Part shown: positions 56,642-64,000 of the stretch, in pieces
Numbering within the stretch: position 1 is the stretch's first letter
Layout of the letters: the number at the start of each line of letters is the position of its first letter
Assembly: GCA_963777095.1 (NCBI GenBank)
Contig: CAVZOY010000006.1
Span: forward strand, 1,426,001-1,490,000
DNA length: 64,000 nt
DNA from: CAVZOY01 sp963777095
Lineage (GTDB): Bacteria; Actinomycetota; Actinomycetes; Mycobacteriales; Geodermatophilaceae
Direction of reading: 5' to 3'
Notes under the pieces: generated by a model
Told to the model about the DNA's origin: nothing
Databases searched by the model: none
The model's input: the letters and a program-made list of their open reading frames with translations, nothing else
Program-made: the position numbers and the translations under genes

Positions 56642-57475
56642 ATGCCGGAGAAAGTGAGCCTGCGCGACCTCCAGCGCTACAAGGAGGAGAAGCGCAAGAT
56701 CGTCGGCGTCGTGGCCTGGGACTACCAGATCGCGAAGATCGTCGACCGTGCCGGCGTGGACCTGGTCTCCGTCGGCGACACCGTGGGCATCAACCTCTGG
56801 GGACACTCGAACCCGTTCGAGGTCACGATGGAGGAGATGCTCGTCGTCGCCAAGGCGGTCCGGCGCGGCACGTCCCGCGCCCTGGTGTGCGTCGACTTCC
56901 CCTTCGGCCCGCTGCAGGAGGGCGCCGACAGCGCCGTCCGCGCCGCGATCCGGTTCGTGAAGGAGGCCGGCGTCGACATGGTCAAGCTCGACGCCGCGTC
57001 CGACTACCTCGACGCCGTCGAGGCCGTCACCCGCGCCGGGATCCCGGTCTTCGCGCAGTTCGGCATCACGCCGCAGACCGCGCTGCGCTACGGCGTCGAG
57101 TACAAGGCCATCCCCTCGGCCGCGGACGCCGTCCCGGTGGAGCTGAAGGACTCGATGATCGCCGAGGCCAAGGCCCTCGAGGAGGCCGGCGCCGCGCTGC
57201 TCAATTTCACCAACAGCGGCCCGGTCGTGGGTGCGGCGGTGACCGAGGCCGTGTCGATCCCGGTGGTGGGTGGCTTCGGTGGCGGTCCCTGGCTCGACGG
57301 GCGCATGCGCATGGTGACCGCGGCCATCGGCTACGCGGCGAAGGCCATCGACGGGGCGCCGGACACCTACGTCAACGTCGCCCAGCAGACGCTGGAGGCC
57401 ATGACGCGGTACGCCGACGACGTCCGGTCGGCGCGCCAGCTGCCGGGCGGCATCCCGGTGCCTCCGGCGTCCTGA
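56642..57475 (+). CDS. PanB-like (ketopantoate hydroxymethyltransferase family) protein
   Basis: 277-residue PEP-mutase/PanB-like TIM barrel. VSVGDTVGIN and ALVCVDFPFGP correspond to the PanB metal-binding Asp loops, MVKLDA to VKLEG, and FGITPQ to the GLTPQ loop. Where PanB has the catalytic Glu (VLEGVP), this protein has LNFTNSGP. That change and the catabolic setting suggest a different aldol or retro-aldol reaction. Intact frame. Confidence 0.75.
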   Translation: MPEKVSLRDLQRYKEEKRKIVGVVAWDYQIAKIVDRAGVDLVSVGDTVGINLWGHSNPFEVTMEEMLVVAKAVRRGTSRALVCVDFPFGPLQEGADSAVRAAIRFVKEAGVDMVKLDAASDYLDAVEAVTRAGIPVFAQFGITPQTALRYGVEYKAIPSAADAVPVELKDSMIAEAKALEEAGAALLNFTNSGPVVGAAVTEAVSIPVVGGFGGGPWLDGRMRMVTAAIGYAAKAIDGAPDTYVNVAQQTLEAMTRYADDVRSARQLPGGIPVPPAS

Positions 57476-57527
57476 CGACGCCCATCCTGAGCCCCGTCGG
57501 TCGTCCAACCCGAGGAGTAGTGCTGCC

Positions 57528-58389
57528 GTGCCCACCGCCGTCGCCGACGGGATCCGCACCCGCTACGAGGTGACCGGCGACGGTCCGCCGCTGCTGATGT
57601 TCTCGCCCGGTGGGTTCGACTCGACGCTGGAGAGCTGGCGGACGGTCGGCATCTACAAGCGGCTCAACCTGCTCGACCACCTCTCGCAGCGCTACACGTG
57701 CATCACCTTCGACCGCCGTGAGTCGGGGCAGTCGTCCGGCCGGCTGGAGCGGATCTCCTGGGCCGACTACGTGCGCCAGGGGGTCGGGCTGCTCGACGCC
57801 CTCGGCGTCGACTCGGCGCACCTCATGGGCGGCTGCGTCGGCTGCTCGGCGGTGGCGGCCATCGGCGTCGCGCACCCCGACCGCGTGCGGTCGATGGTGC
57901 TGTTCTCGCCCGCCGGCGGCGTGAAGTACCGCATGAAGCAGCACTCAGCGCTTCGAGCAGCACCTGGCTTTCGTCGACGCCGAGGGTCTGGACGCCGTCG
58001 TCCGGCTGGCGCGCGAGACCGGGGGCACGTTCACCAAGGACCCGCGTGTGGGCCCGTGGAACAGCGTCCTGCGCACGGACGACGACTTCGCTGCCTCCTA
58101 CGCCGCCGCGGACCCGGGCCGCTACCGGACCACCGTCGCCGGCCTGGTGCGGCTGCTGTTCGACCGCGACACGGTGCCCGGCCCGGAGCCGGAGGACCTG
58201 CTGACCTGCGACCTGCCCGCGCTCATCGTGCCCGGCCAGGACGACTCGCACGCCCCGTCGGCCGCCCGCTACCTGCAGGAGTGCCTGCCGGCGAACCAGT
58301 ACTGGGACGTGCCCGTCGTCGAGCAGACGGAGGAGACGGCGCCCGCGCGGATCCTCGAGTTCCTGGACGGCGTCGAGTCGGCGCGCTGA
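57528..58389 (+). CDS. Alpha/beta hydrolase with Cys at the nucleophile elbow, one frameshift
   Basis: 286-residue hydrolase when corrected. DRRESGQSSGR is the oxyanion-side loop, and the nucleophile elbow GGCVGC has Cys at the Ser position. The C-terminal part has VPGQDDSHAP with the acid. The frame breaks near 57953; dropping one base gives FEQHLAFVDAEG. Cys-nucleophile members include dienelactone hydrolase-like enzymes. Start GTG 57528 behind CGAGGAG. Confidence 0.75.
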
Positions 58390-58394
58390 CCGCG

Positions 58395-58814
58395 TCAGCC
58401 CGGGGCCAGGAGCACCTGGGCGAGGGTCGCGTCGGACCAGGGGTCTGCGGCGAGGCCTTCGTCCACGGTGAACAGGTACCAGCCCTCGGGAGCCGGCCCA
58501 CCGGGGTCTGACTCCACGGCGACGGCGTCCTCGGCGGGAATGCCGTCGATCTCGCGGACGTCGGCGCGGGCGTCCCGCAACGGGAGGTCGGAGTGCAGGA
58601 CGGTGCCCAGCGACTCCGGCCGGACCTCTCCGCTGGACTCGTGGAAGAAGGTCCCGTCCATGATCAACCCGGAACCGTTCGCGCTGTCATCGCCCGCGCA
58701 CCCACCCAGGGCCATGGCGAGTACCACGGCTGCGCAGCCGGCGCTCGCGGCTTCCCTCACCCTCCTGACCCTGGACGTCGACGAGGGGCGACGGGCGCCC
58801 GCTGACGCGCTCAC
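58395..58814 (-). CDS. Small lipoprotein of unknown function
   Basis: 139 residues from GTG 58814, which overlaps the MFS stop (GTGA). An N-terminal hydrophobic stretch ends in a lipobox-like LGGC. The rest is acidic and unrecognised. It is downstream of the MFS gene and may be co-expressed. Confidence 0.5.
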   Translation of the reverse strand: MSASAGARRPSSTSRVRRVREAASAGCAAVVLAMALGGCAGDDSANGSGLIMDGTFFHESSGEVRPESLGTVLHSDLPLRDARADVREIDGIPAEDAVAVESDPGGPAPEGWYLFTVDEGLAADPWSDATLAQVLLAPG

Positions 58815-59950
58815 GCGGTGGCCGGGCCCGGGTTCCGCCCGAGCCGCCAGGCCCAGCGCGCCGGCAGCAGGATGAGCGCGCCGCCCACTGCCAGCGCCAC
58901 CGAGACCGGTGCCACGGCCACGAGTCCGGCGGCCGCGAGCGGTGACGCCAGCAGCGCCGCGGCGCGGAACGTGCCGCTGGCCGCCATGACCGCGCCCCGC
59001 TCCTCGGGGTGTACGGACTCGACGGCGACAGCGGGCCCGGCGGTCTGCAGAACACCGGCGCCGAGGCCAGAGACGGCGAGCGCCAGGCCCGCGACGATCG
59101 GGTTGCCGGCCACGAAACCGACGACGCCCACGCCGATCCCCGCCGCGACCGCGCCGATCACCAGGGACTGCGTCAGACGCCGCTTGCCCAGCCGCGCCAC
59201 CGCTGCCGAGCCGGCGAGCTGTGCGGCGTTGGCGATGGAGATCAGGACGCCGATGAGCCCGGTGGACGTGCGGGCCGCGTCCAGCGCCACCGGCACGTAG
59301 GACCCGAGCAGCCCGCGCCACGCGCCGGCCGAGACACCGGCCCAGCAGCCGGCGTCCACTCCCGGACGCCGCCAGATCCGCTTCTGCGAGCTGCCCTTCG
59401 GCGGCGAGAACGGGGGCAGGCGATCCAGTAGCGCGGCGGGCACGAGCCCCACGGTGGCCAGGCCTGCGCTGACCGTGAGCGCCACCGGGAGGGAGACCTC
59501 GCCTATCGCGCCGGCCACGAGCGGCCCCAGGAGCAGCCCGGTGGCCGAGGACAGATTGACGATGGCCATCCCGCGCACGGCCGGCCGGTCGCCGCGGACG
59601 GCGTGCGTCTGCGTCCCCGTCCAGAAGAAGGCCCGCGAGAAGCCCTGCAGGAAATGGGCGACGACGAACGGGACCACGGCGGTGCTCAGCGCGGCCAGCG
59701 CACTGGAGAGCGCGAGCAGGGCCGTCGCGACGATGACGAAGGTCCAGTCGGCGAAGCGGTTCATCCACGAGCCCATGCCGATCCGGCCCAGCATCTGGGT
59801 GACCGCGCTCAGCGCGACGAGAATGCCGACCTGGACGCCCGTGTACCCGGCCTCGAGGGCCAGGAGGGGGAGGGCGACGACCGCCGCGCCCAGGGAGATC
59901 GAGTAGATGGTCGCCCCGGCCGCGGTGGCGACGGTGTCCCGCCGGCTCAC
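58811..59950 (-). CDS. MFS transporter
   Basis: 379-residue major facilitator with about 12 membrane segments. SLGAAVVALPLLALEAGYTG is TM1-2, and MGSWMNRFADW is the loop. VAVESVHPEERGAVMAASGTFR is a family motif. Intact frame. The substrate is unknown; an efflux role is common in this group. Transcribed away from the bicupin gene, with a terminator between. Confidence 0.8.
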   Translation of the reverse strand: MSRRDTVATAAGATIYSISLGAAVVALPLLALEAGYTGVQVGILVALSAVTQMLGRIGMGSWMNRFADWTFVIVATALLALSSALAALSTAVVPFVVAHFLQGFSRAFFWTGTQTHAVRGDRPAVRGMAIVNLSSATGLLLGPLVAGAIGEVSLPVALTVSAGLATVGLVPAALLDRLPPFSPPKGSSQKRIWRRPGVDAGCWAGVSAGAWRGLLGSYVPVALDAARTSTGLIGVLISIANAAQLAGSAAVARLGKRRLTQSLVIGAVAAGIGVGVVGFVAGNPIVAGLALAVSGLGAGVLQTAGPAVAVESVHPEERGAVMAASGTFRAAALLASPLAAAGLVAVAPVSVALAVGGALILLPARWAWRLGRNPGPATA

Positions 59951-59968
59951 GGGGTGCGGCTGTCGACG

Positions 59969-60007
59969 CGACGGCGCCCTCGCGGGAAGTCCGCGAGGGC
60001 GCCGTCG
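59969..60007 (-). terminator. Intrinsic terminator after the 60 kb bicupin
   Basis: CGACGGCGCCCTCGCG (59969-59984), 7-nt loop, CGCGAGGGCGCCGTCG (59992-60007): a perfect 16-bp stem 20 nt after the bicupin stop in its direction of transcription. Confidence 0.75.
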
Positions 60008-60026
60008 GTGTGCGTCAGGGGAGTGA

Positions 60027-61058
60027 TCAGGCCTGGCCGGCCAGCTCGCCGACCTGCTGCGCCGAGGCGGTGTACTCCGGCGCGTCCTCCAGGTAGGCCA
60101 CGTTGTCGTAGCCGAGGTGCTTGAACAGCCGGTTCTGGAACGACAGCACCCGCAGCGGCGTGCCGTCGGCGGCGAAGATCTGGCAGATGTGGTTCTGCGG
60201 GACGTAGACCGTGTCGCCCTTGGTGAACTCGTGGCGGGTGGGCTCCTTGGCGATGCGGGCGTAGTACTTCTCCGCGATCTCGGACTCCACCTCCCACATG
60301 AGCGCGTAGCCGTCGCCCTCGAGGATGTAGTGCACCTCGTCGGCCATCTTCCAGTACTTGCCCGACCGGCTGCCGGCAGGAACCTGCAGCTCGAGGGCGT
60401 CGACCGAGAACTGTCGGGCGTCGGTGCGCTCCGGGGAGTTCATCACGCGCACGCGGCCGAGCTGCGTGGTCTCCCAGGTGCAGTCGGACGGCTTGATGAC
60501 CTTCTTGCGGTCCAGCACGCCGGGCGTCCAGATGGCCGACCAGTCCTCGCGGGGGCCGAACTTCTCCTCGTTCTCCACCGGGCCGCTGCGGCCCTGCTGG
60601 ATCAGGCCCATGAACATGAACGTGCACTTCGCCTTGACGACGAGGGCGACGGCCTTCTCCGGGTACGGGTTGAAGTGCCGGTGCACCGAGTCGGTGTGGA
60701 CGAAGACGAGGTCGTCCTTCTCCCAGTCGTAGCGCTGGTCGTCGTGGATCTCGTAGCCGCGGCCCTCGAGGATGTAGAACGCGGCCTCGTTCTGGTGGCC
60801 GTGGCCGTGGTTGCTCGACTCGCCGGGCAGCTCCACGAAGTGGACCTGCAGGGTCTGGGTGAGGAAGTCCTCGTCACCCGGGCCGATCCGCCACCAGGTG
60901 CGGCTCTTCTCGCTGTCGCCCGAGTGGCCGACCTTGGCGTCGTCGACGATGACGCTGTCATCGCGGACCCGCTCGGCGGCCAGCTGTGCCTTGCGGAAGT
61001 GGCCCAGTCCGTAGGTCTCCGACGTGAGACCGCGGACGAAAACGCGTCCCTTGCCCAT
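60027..61058 (-). CDS. Bicupin protein (third type)
   Basis: 343-residue bicupin. Domain 1 has SNHGHGHQNEAAFYILEGRGYE and HRHFNPYPEK; domain 2 has MADEVHYILEGDGYALMW with the metal His reduced. The family resemblance is to the other bicupins here. The operator at 61187 and two stem-loops at 61111-61146 occupy its leader. Intact frame. Confidence 0.7.
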   Translation of the reverse strand: MGKGRVFVRGLTSETYGLGHFRKAQLAAERVRDDSVIVDDAKVGHSGDSEKSRTWWRIGPGDEDFLTQTLQVHFVELPGESSNHGHGHQNEAAFYILEGRGYEIHDDQRYDWEKDDLVFVHTDSVHRHFNPYPEKAVALVVKAKCTFMFMGLIQQGRSGPVENEEKFGPREDWSAIWTPGVLDRKKVIKPSDCTWETTQLGRVRVMNSPERTDARQFSVDALELQVPAGSRSGKYWKMADEVHYILEGDGYALMWEVESEIAEKYYARIAKEPTRHEFTKGDTVYVPQNHICQIFAADGTPLRVLSFQNRLFKHLGYDNVAYLEDAPEYTASAQQVGELAGQA

Positions 61059-61110
61059 GTGTTGCCTCGCTCCCTGAAAGTCGGCGGGGGGCTCGGCCGG
61101 GTGTCACGGG

Positions 61111-61146
61111 GGGCGGAGTTCCGCCCGCCGGCGAGCTGTCGCCGGC
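61111..61146 (-). other. Two stem-loops in the bicupin 5' leader
   Basis: GGGCGGA-GT-TCCGCCC (61111-61126) and GCCGGCGA-GCTG-TCGCCGGC (61127-61146), both perfect. They lie between the operator and the start codon of the minus-strand bicupin gene. Confidence 0.4.
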
Positions 61147-61186
61147 CCGCGCCGCCCCTCTCGCTGTGGTTCGTGCTGCAGAGTGA

Positions 61187-61199
61187 ATGGTTAGACCTT
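61187..61199 (-). promoter_or_regulatory. FadR-like operator, site 9
   Basis: ATGGTTAGACCTT, identical to site 3 at 13244-13256, 129 nt upstream of the bicupin start. The nearest right-hand gene ends here, so the bicupin is the only candidate target. Confidence 0.6.
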
Positions 61200-61253
61200 C
61201 ACACCATAGCGGATCTGTGAGCCATCTCCCAAGCCTCGACGCTCCAAAGCAAC

Positions 61254-62117
61254 CTATGGCCGGGCGAAGACGCCCGCAGGCGGAGCCGGCGAATCGGTGG
61301 CGTCCGCGTCGTACACGGGAACGGCGCTGCCTCCGAACCGGTCGAGGTCCTCGCCCGACACGACGCGCGCGGGCATCGGGTCCGACGCGCACCGGCGGGT
61401 CAGGGCGGCGACCGGCAGCTCGGCGGCGGAGCAGACCGCGACCAGGTTGCCGAACCGCCGGCCGCGGAACGTGCCCGGCTCGGCCACGAGGCAGACCTGC
61501 GGGAACGCCGTCCGGAGGGTGGCGACCTGGCCGCGCGCGAATCGCAGCGGCGGACCGTCCGCCACGTTGGCCAGGTAGGTGCCGCCCGGGCGCAGCACCC
61601 GGCGCACCTCGGCGACGAACTCCGCGGTGGTCAGGTGCGCCGGCGTCCGGGCGCCGGAGAACACGTCGCAGACGACGACGTCGGCGCTCGCGTCCGGCCG
61701 GGTCTCCAGCGCGACGCGGGCGTCCTCGGCGCGCACCCGTACGCGCGCCCCGCGCGGCAGCGGCAGATGGGTGCGGACCAGGTCGGTCAGCTGCTCGTCG
61801 AACTCGACCACCCGCTGCCGCGAGCCGGGCCGGGTGACCGCGACGTAGCGGGGGAGGGTCAGCGCGCCGCCGCCCAGGTGCAGGACGTCGAGCGGATCGC
61901 CCTCGGGAGCGGCCAGGTCGAGCGCGTGCCCCATCCGGCGGACGTACTCGAACTCCAGGTGCGTGGGGTCGCCGAGGTCGACGTGCGACTGCGGGGTGTC
62001 GTCGACCAGCAGCACCCAGGAGCCGTCGCGGTCGGCGTCGCCGAGCAGCTCCGCCGTGCCGTGCGCCGTCCGGACGCGGCCCGGCGGCAGCAGTGGGGTC
62101 TCCGGCACGGAGCCCAT
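61254..62117 (-). CDS. Spermidine-synthase-like methyltransferase-fold protein
   Basis: 287-residue protein with a Rossmann core: VLHLGGGALTLPRYVAVT, then VVEFDEQLTDLVR and DVVVCDVFSGARTPAHLTT. The pattern is that of putative spermidine synthases without proven polyamine activity. Starts ATG 62117. It begins the right-hand housekeeping flank. Confidence 0.75.
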   Translation of the reverse strand: MGSVPETPLLPPGRVRTAHGTAELLGDADRDGSWVLLVDDTPQSHVDLGDPTHLEFEYVRRMGHALDLAAPEGDPLDVLHLGGGALTLPRYVAVTRPGSRQRVVEFDEQLTDLVRTHLPLPRGARVRVRAEDARVALETRPDASADVVVCDVFSGARTPAHLTTAEFVAEVRRVLRPGGTYLANVADGPPLRFARGQVATLRTAFPQVCLVAEPGTFRGRRFGNLVAVCSAAELPVAALTRRCASDPMPARVVSGEDLDRFGGSAVPVYDADATDSPAPPAGVFARP

Positions 62118-62128
62118 GCTGCCGGACG

Positions 62129-62935
62129 TCAGGACGGAGAGACCGCCGGCAGGGAGGTGTGCCCGATCTCGCGGAGGAACCGGATGATCTCCCGGTCGAC
62201 CTCCCAGGGCTTCTCCATGTGACAGGCGTGCCCGGCGCCCTCGATCGGAACCAGCCGCGAGTCGGGCAGCCGGGCGTGCAGCGCGTGCGCCGCGTCGTGC
62301 CCGCGGTCGAGCCGGCCGGACAGGATGAGCACCGGCGCGTGCAGGTCGGCGTGCAGCCGGTCCGGATCGGGCGCGCCCAGCGCCTCGAACATCCTGACGA
62401 TCGTGTCGAGGTCGGCGGTCGCGTTGCGCTCGGCGAACATCGTCGCGAACCAGTCGGCCAGCGGGGTGCGGGCGAAGTCGTCCGAGAAGCCGAACAGGGT
62501 GTGCTCGTACCGGAAGTCCAGCCCGTGCTCCCGGTAGTCGGCGATCCGCCGCGGGACGAAGTCCTTCACCGGCCGGTAGTTGCCCGCGACGAGCACGAGG
62601 GCGTCGGTCGCCTCGGGCCGCAGGTGATACATCCGCTGGACGACGTTGTTGCCCACCGAGCAGCCGACGAGCACGGTCCGGTCGTCGGACGCCGCGCTGT
62701 CGACGGCGTCCCAGACGGCGCCGGCGATCTCGTCCATCGTCAGGCCCTCCGTCGCGGACGGTGAGCGGCCGTATCCGGGGAGGTCGACGGCGATGCAGCG
62801 GAACCACGTCGAGAAGTGCGCCATCTGGAAGATCCAGCACGAGGAGTCCATGGGGTTCGGGTGCACGAACACCATGGGCGGCGCGTCGTCCGCACCCATT
62901 ACCTCGTAGTGCAGGGGACCGCCGATGTGCGACAT
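62129..62935 (-). CDS. Alpha/beta hydrolase
   Basis: 268-residue hydrolase. MVFVHPNPMDSSCW marks the oxyanion strand, DLPGYGRSPS the loop, GCSVGN the nucleophile Ser elbow, and GAGHACHMEKPWEVDREIIRFL the catalytic His region. Intact frame. General esterase or C-C hydrolase of the MhpC/MenH type. Confidence 0.8.
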   Translation of the reverse strand: MSHIGGPLHYEVMGADDAPPMVFVHPNPMDSSCWIFQMAHFSTWFRCIAVDLPGYGRSPSATEGLTMDEIAGAVWDAVDSAASDDRTVLVGCSVGNNVVQRMYHLRPEATDALVLVAGNYRPVKDFVPRRIADYREHGLDFRYEHTLFGFSDDFARTPLADWFATMFAERNATADLDTIVRMFEALGAPDPDRLHADLHAPVLILSGRLDRGHDAAHALHARLPDSRLVPIEGAGHACHMEKPWEVDREIIRFLREIGHTSLPAVSPS

Positions 62936-62945
62936 CGGCGGGACG

Positions 62946-63872
62946 TTAGCCCGCAGGAGGCACCGGCGCGACGGCCGACCAGCGCACGGTGACCTCGCCG
63001 TATTTCCAGCGGCGGCTCGATCCCACGATCGGCCAGCCCTGCTCGGCCACCGATTCGACCGCGGCCACCCAGCGCTGGCGCGGGCCGAAGGTCGACAGCC
63101 CCGCGGCGGCCGCCCAGCCGGCGTCCAGGGCGCGGAGGAAGTCGTGCACCGGCTGACCCCGCACGTTGGAGTGGATCAGCGCCTTCGGCAGCCGCTCGGC
63201 CAGGTCGGACGGGGTGTCGATGTCGCCCACCCGCGTCGAGAGCGTGAGGGTGAGCGGGCCGTCGGCGTCGAGGGCGACCCAGGCGGAGCGGCGTCCCCAC
63301 TCGTCGCAGGTGCCCTCCACCAACAGCCCGCCCGGGCCGAGGGCGGCACGCATGGTCTCCCAGGCCTGGGCGGCGGAGGCCTCGTCGTACTGGCGCAGCA
63401 CGTTGAACGCCCGCACCAGCACCGGGTGCAACCCCGCCAGCTCGAAGCCGCCGACCCGGAAGTCGACGCGCGGCGGCTCGCGGTCGGCCTCCACCGCCGC
63501 GACGCGGGCCGGGTCGATCTCCAGGCCGACCACCTCGAGGCCCATGACGTGCGGGGCCAGCCGCTCGACCAACTCGAGCGTGGTCACGGCCGAGGAGCCG
63601 TAGCCGAGGTCGACGACGAGGGGGCGGGCGGCGTCCCGGATACGGGGGAGCTGGGTGGCCAGCACCCAGCGGTCGACCCGCCGGAGCCGGTTGGCGTTGG
63701 TGGTGCCGCGGGTCGGCAGGCCGAGGGCGCGGGCGCGTCCGGCGGCGAGGCGCGGTGCCTTGCGCGTCGCGGACGGCGGCAGCGACGCCCGGCGCTTGTG
63801 GTCGCTGGCTAGGGCCTCGTCCCGGGTCCCGCCCCGAGCTTGCGAGGGGTGGGGAGGACGAGGTCCTTTCAC
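62946..63872 (-). CDS. Class I SAM-dependent methyltransferase
   Basis: 308 residues as the longest reading. SAM motif LVVDLGYGSSAVTTLELV, then VVGLEIDPARVAAVE. Similar to uncharacterised rRNA-type methyltransferases. The first about 20 codons fall in the REP-like element copy 2, so the true start may lie downstream; no clear alternative start codon was found. Divergent from murB. Confidence 0.65.
   Translation of the reverse strand: MKGPRPPHPSQARGGTRDEALASDHKRRASLPPSATRKAPRLAAGRARALGLPTRGTTNANRLRRVDRWVLATQLPRIRDAARPLVVDLGYGSSAVTTLELVERLAPHVMGLEVVGLEIDPARVAAVEADREPPRVDFRVGGFELAGLHPVLVRAFNVLRQYDEASAAQAWETMRAALGPGGLLVEGTCDEWGRRSAWVALDADGPLTLTLSTRVGDIDTPSDLAERLPKALIHSNVRGQPVHDFLRALDAGWAAAAGLSTFGPRQRWVAAVESVAEQGWPIVGSSRRWKYGEVTVRWSAVAPVPPAG
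63812..63866 (-). repeat. REP-like inverted-repeat element, copy 2
   Basis: GGGCCTCGTCC (63812-63822) pairs with GGACGAGGTCC (63856-63866). On the minus strand the order of blocks matches copy 1 at 5241-5300: AAAGGACC, CTCGT, CCCCACC, CTCGC, GCTCG, GGCGG, ACCC, ACGAGG, CC. Confidence 0.55.
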
Positions 63873-63905
63873 GGTGCGAAGAGTAGTCGCGGCTAGCGTG
63901 GCCCC

Positions 63906-64000
63906 GTGCAGGAGCGATGGAACGTGCGGCTGGCGGAGCTCACCACGCTGGCCGTGGGCGGTCCCGCCGAGCGGCTGGTGGAGGTGACCGACGCCGACGA
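63906..64000 (+). CDS. murB: UDP-N-acetylmuramate dehydrogenase MurB, 5' fragment
   Basis: First 31 codons only; the window ends inside the gene. LAELTTLAVGGPAERLVEV matches the FAD-binding N-terminus of MurB, which reduces UDP-GlcNAc-enolpyruvate in peptidoglycan synthesis. GTG start at 63906. Confidence 0.7.
   Translation, partial: MQERWNVRLAELTTLAVGGPAERLVEVTDAD

Noticed and set aside
1..64000. Programmed ribosomal frameshifting as the cause of the indels
   Set aside because: No consistent slippery sequence with stimulator; breaks lie at different points in many unrelated genes and mostly within short G/C runs.
1..64000. Long readings on the opposite strand of clear genes
   Set aside because: They are Arg/Pro/Ala/Gly-rich without family motifs, as expected from the GC codon bias of the real genes.
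1..64000. tRNA or rRNA genes, CRISPR arrays, insertion sequences
   Set aside because: No cloverleaf with GTTCGA-type loops, no regular spaced repeats, no transposase motifs were seen on inspection; a dedicated tool would be needed to exclude a tRNA fully.

Overview
The window looks like chromosomal DNA from a very GC-rich actinobacterium. Supporting signs are strong G/C third-position bias, many GTG starts, 4-bp ATGA/GTGA gene overlaps, a Fur(Nur-like)-YgfZ pair, an XRE-HbhA-DUF2516 block laid out as in mycobacteria, and an RsiG anti-sigma factor. A Geodermatophilaceae-type host (Blastococcus, Geodermatophilus, Modestobacter) is my best guess, by inference only. No tRNA, rRNA, CRISPR array, transposase or phage gene was seen.

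The two flanks are housekeeping. Left (1-8.9 kb): NhaA antiporter, aminodeoxychorismate lyase-like enzyme, Nur-like Fur regulator, YgfZ, a beta-keto acid cleavage enzyme, RsiG, asparaginase, XRE regulator, HbhA-like protein, DUF2516, PspC and macrodomain proteins. Right (61.2-64 kb): spermidine-synthase-like protein, alpha/beta hydrolase, methyltransferase and the start of murB.

The middle (8.9-61.1 kb) is one large accessory catabolic island. It has a FadR-type GntR regulator and a class II aldolase; an ornithine-cyclodeaminase-like enzyme and MFS exporter; an iron-type ABC transporter with two binding proteins, plus MFS, aldo/keto reductase and cupin (13.4-21.5 kb); a leftward block of bicupins, two TPP enzymes, an isochorismatase-like protein and a Pch2/TRIP13-like AAA+ ATPase (21.7-30.4 kb); an RpiB-like isomerase and two 4,5-dihydroxyphthalate-decarboxylase-like proteins around alcohol dehydrogenase, LigK-type aldolase and LigJ-type hydratase (31.7-38 kb); LysR, two CoA transferases, thiolase/DUF35 and LigB/LigA-type extradiol dioxygenase (38-44.5 kb); a second ABC transporter with oxidoreductase, MFS and amidohydrolase (44.5-52.9 kb); and a three-component Rieske oxygenase with PanB-like protein, hydrolase, MFS and another bicupin (53-61.1 kb).

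The genes fit uptake of an aromatic (poly)carboxylate, Rieske hydroxylation, decarboxylation, extradiol 4,5-type ring cleavage, then LigJ and LigK giving pyruvate and oxaloacetate. The substrate is not proven. At least nine copies of a FadR-like operator (consensus ATGGT-N3-ACC[A/T]T) lie before the dispersed transcription units and probably tie them into one regulon under the local FadR-type protein.

Many conserved genes carry single-base frameshifts, mostly one extra base in a short G or C run. I annotate such genes as whole units and note where the frame breaks. In every case where I resolved the shifts, the corrected length is a whole number of codons. Sequencing error is the likeliest cause.
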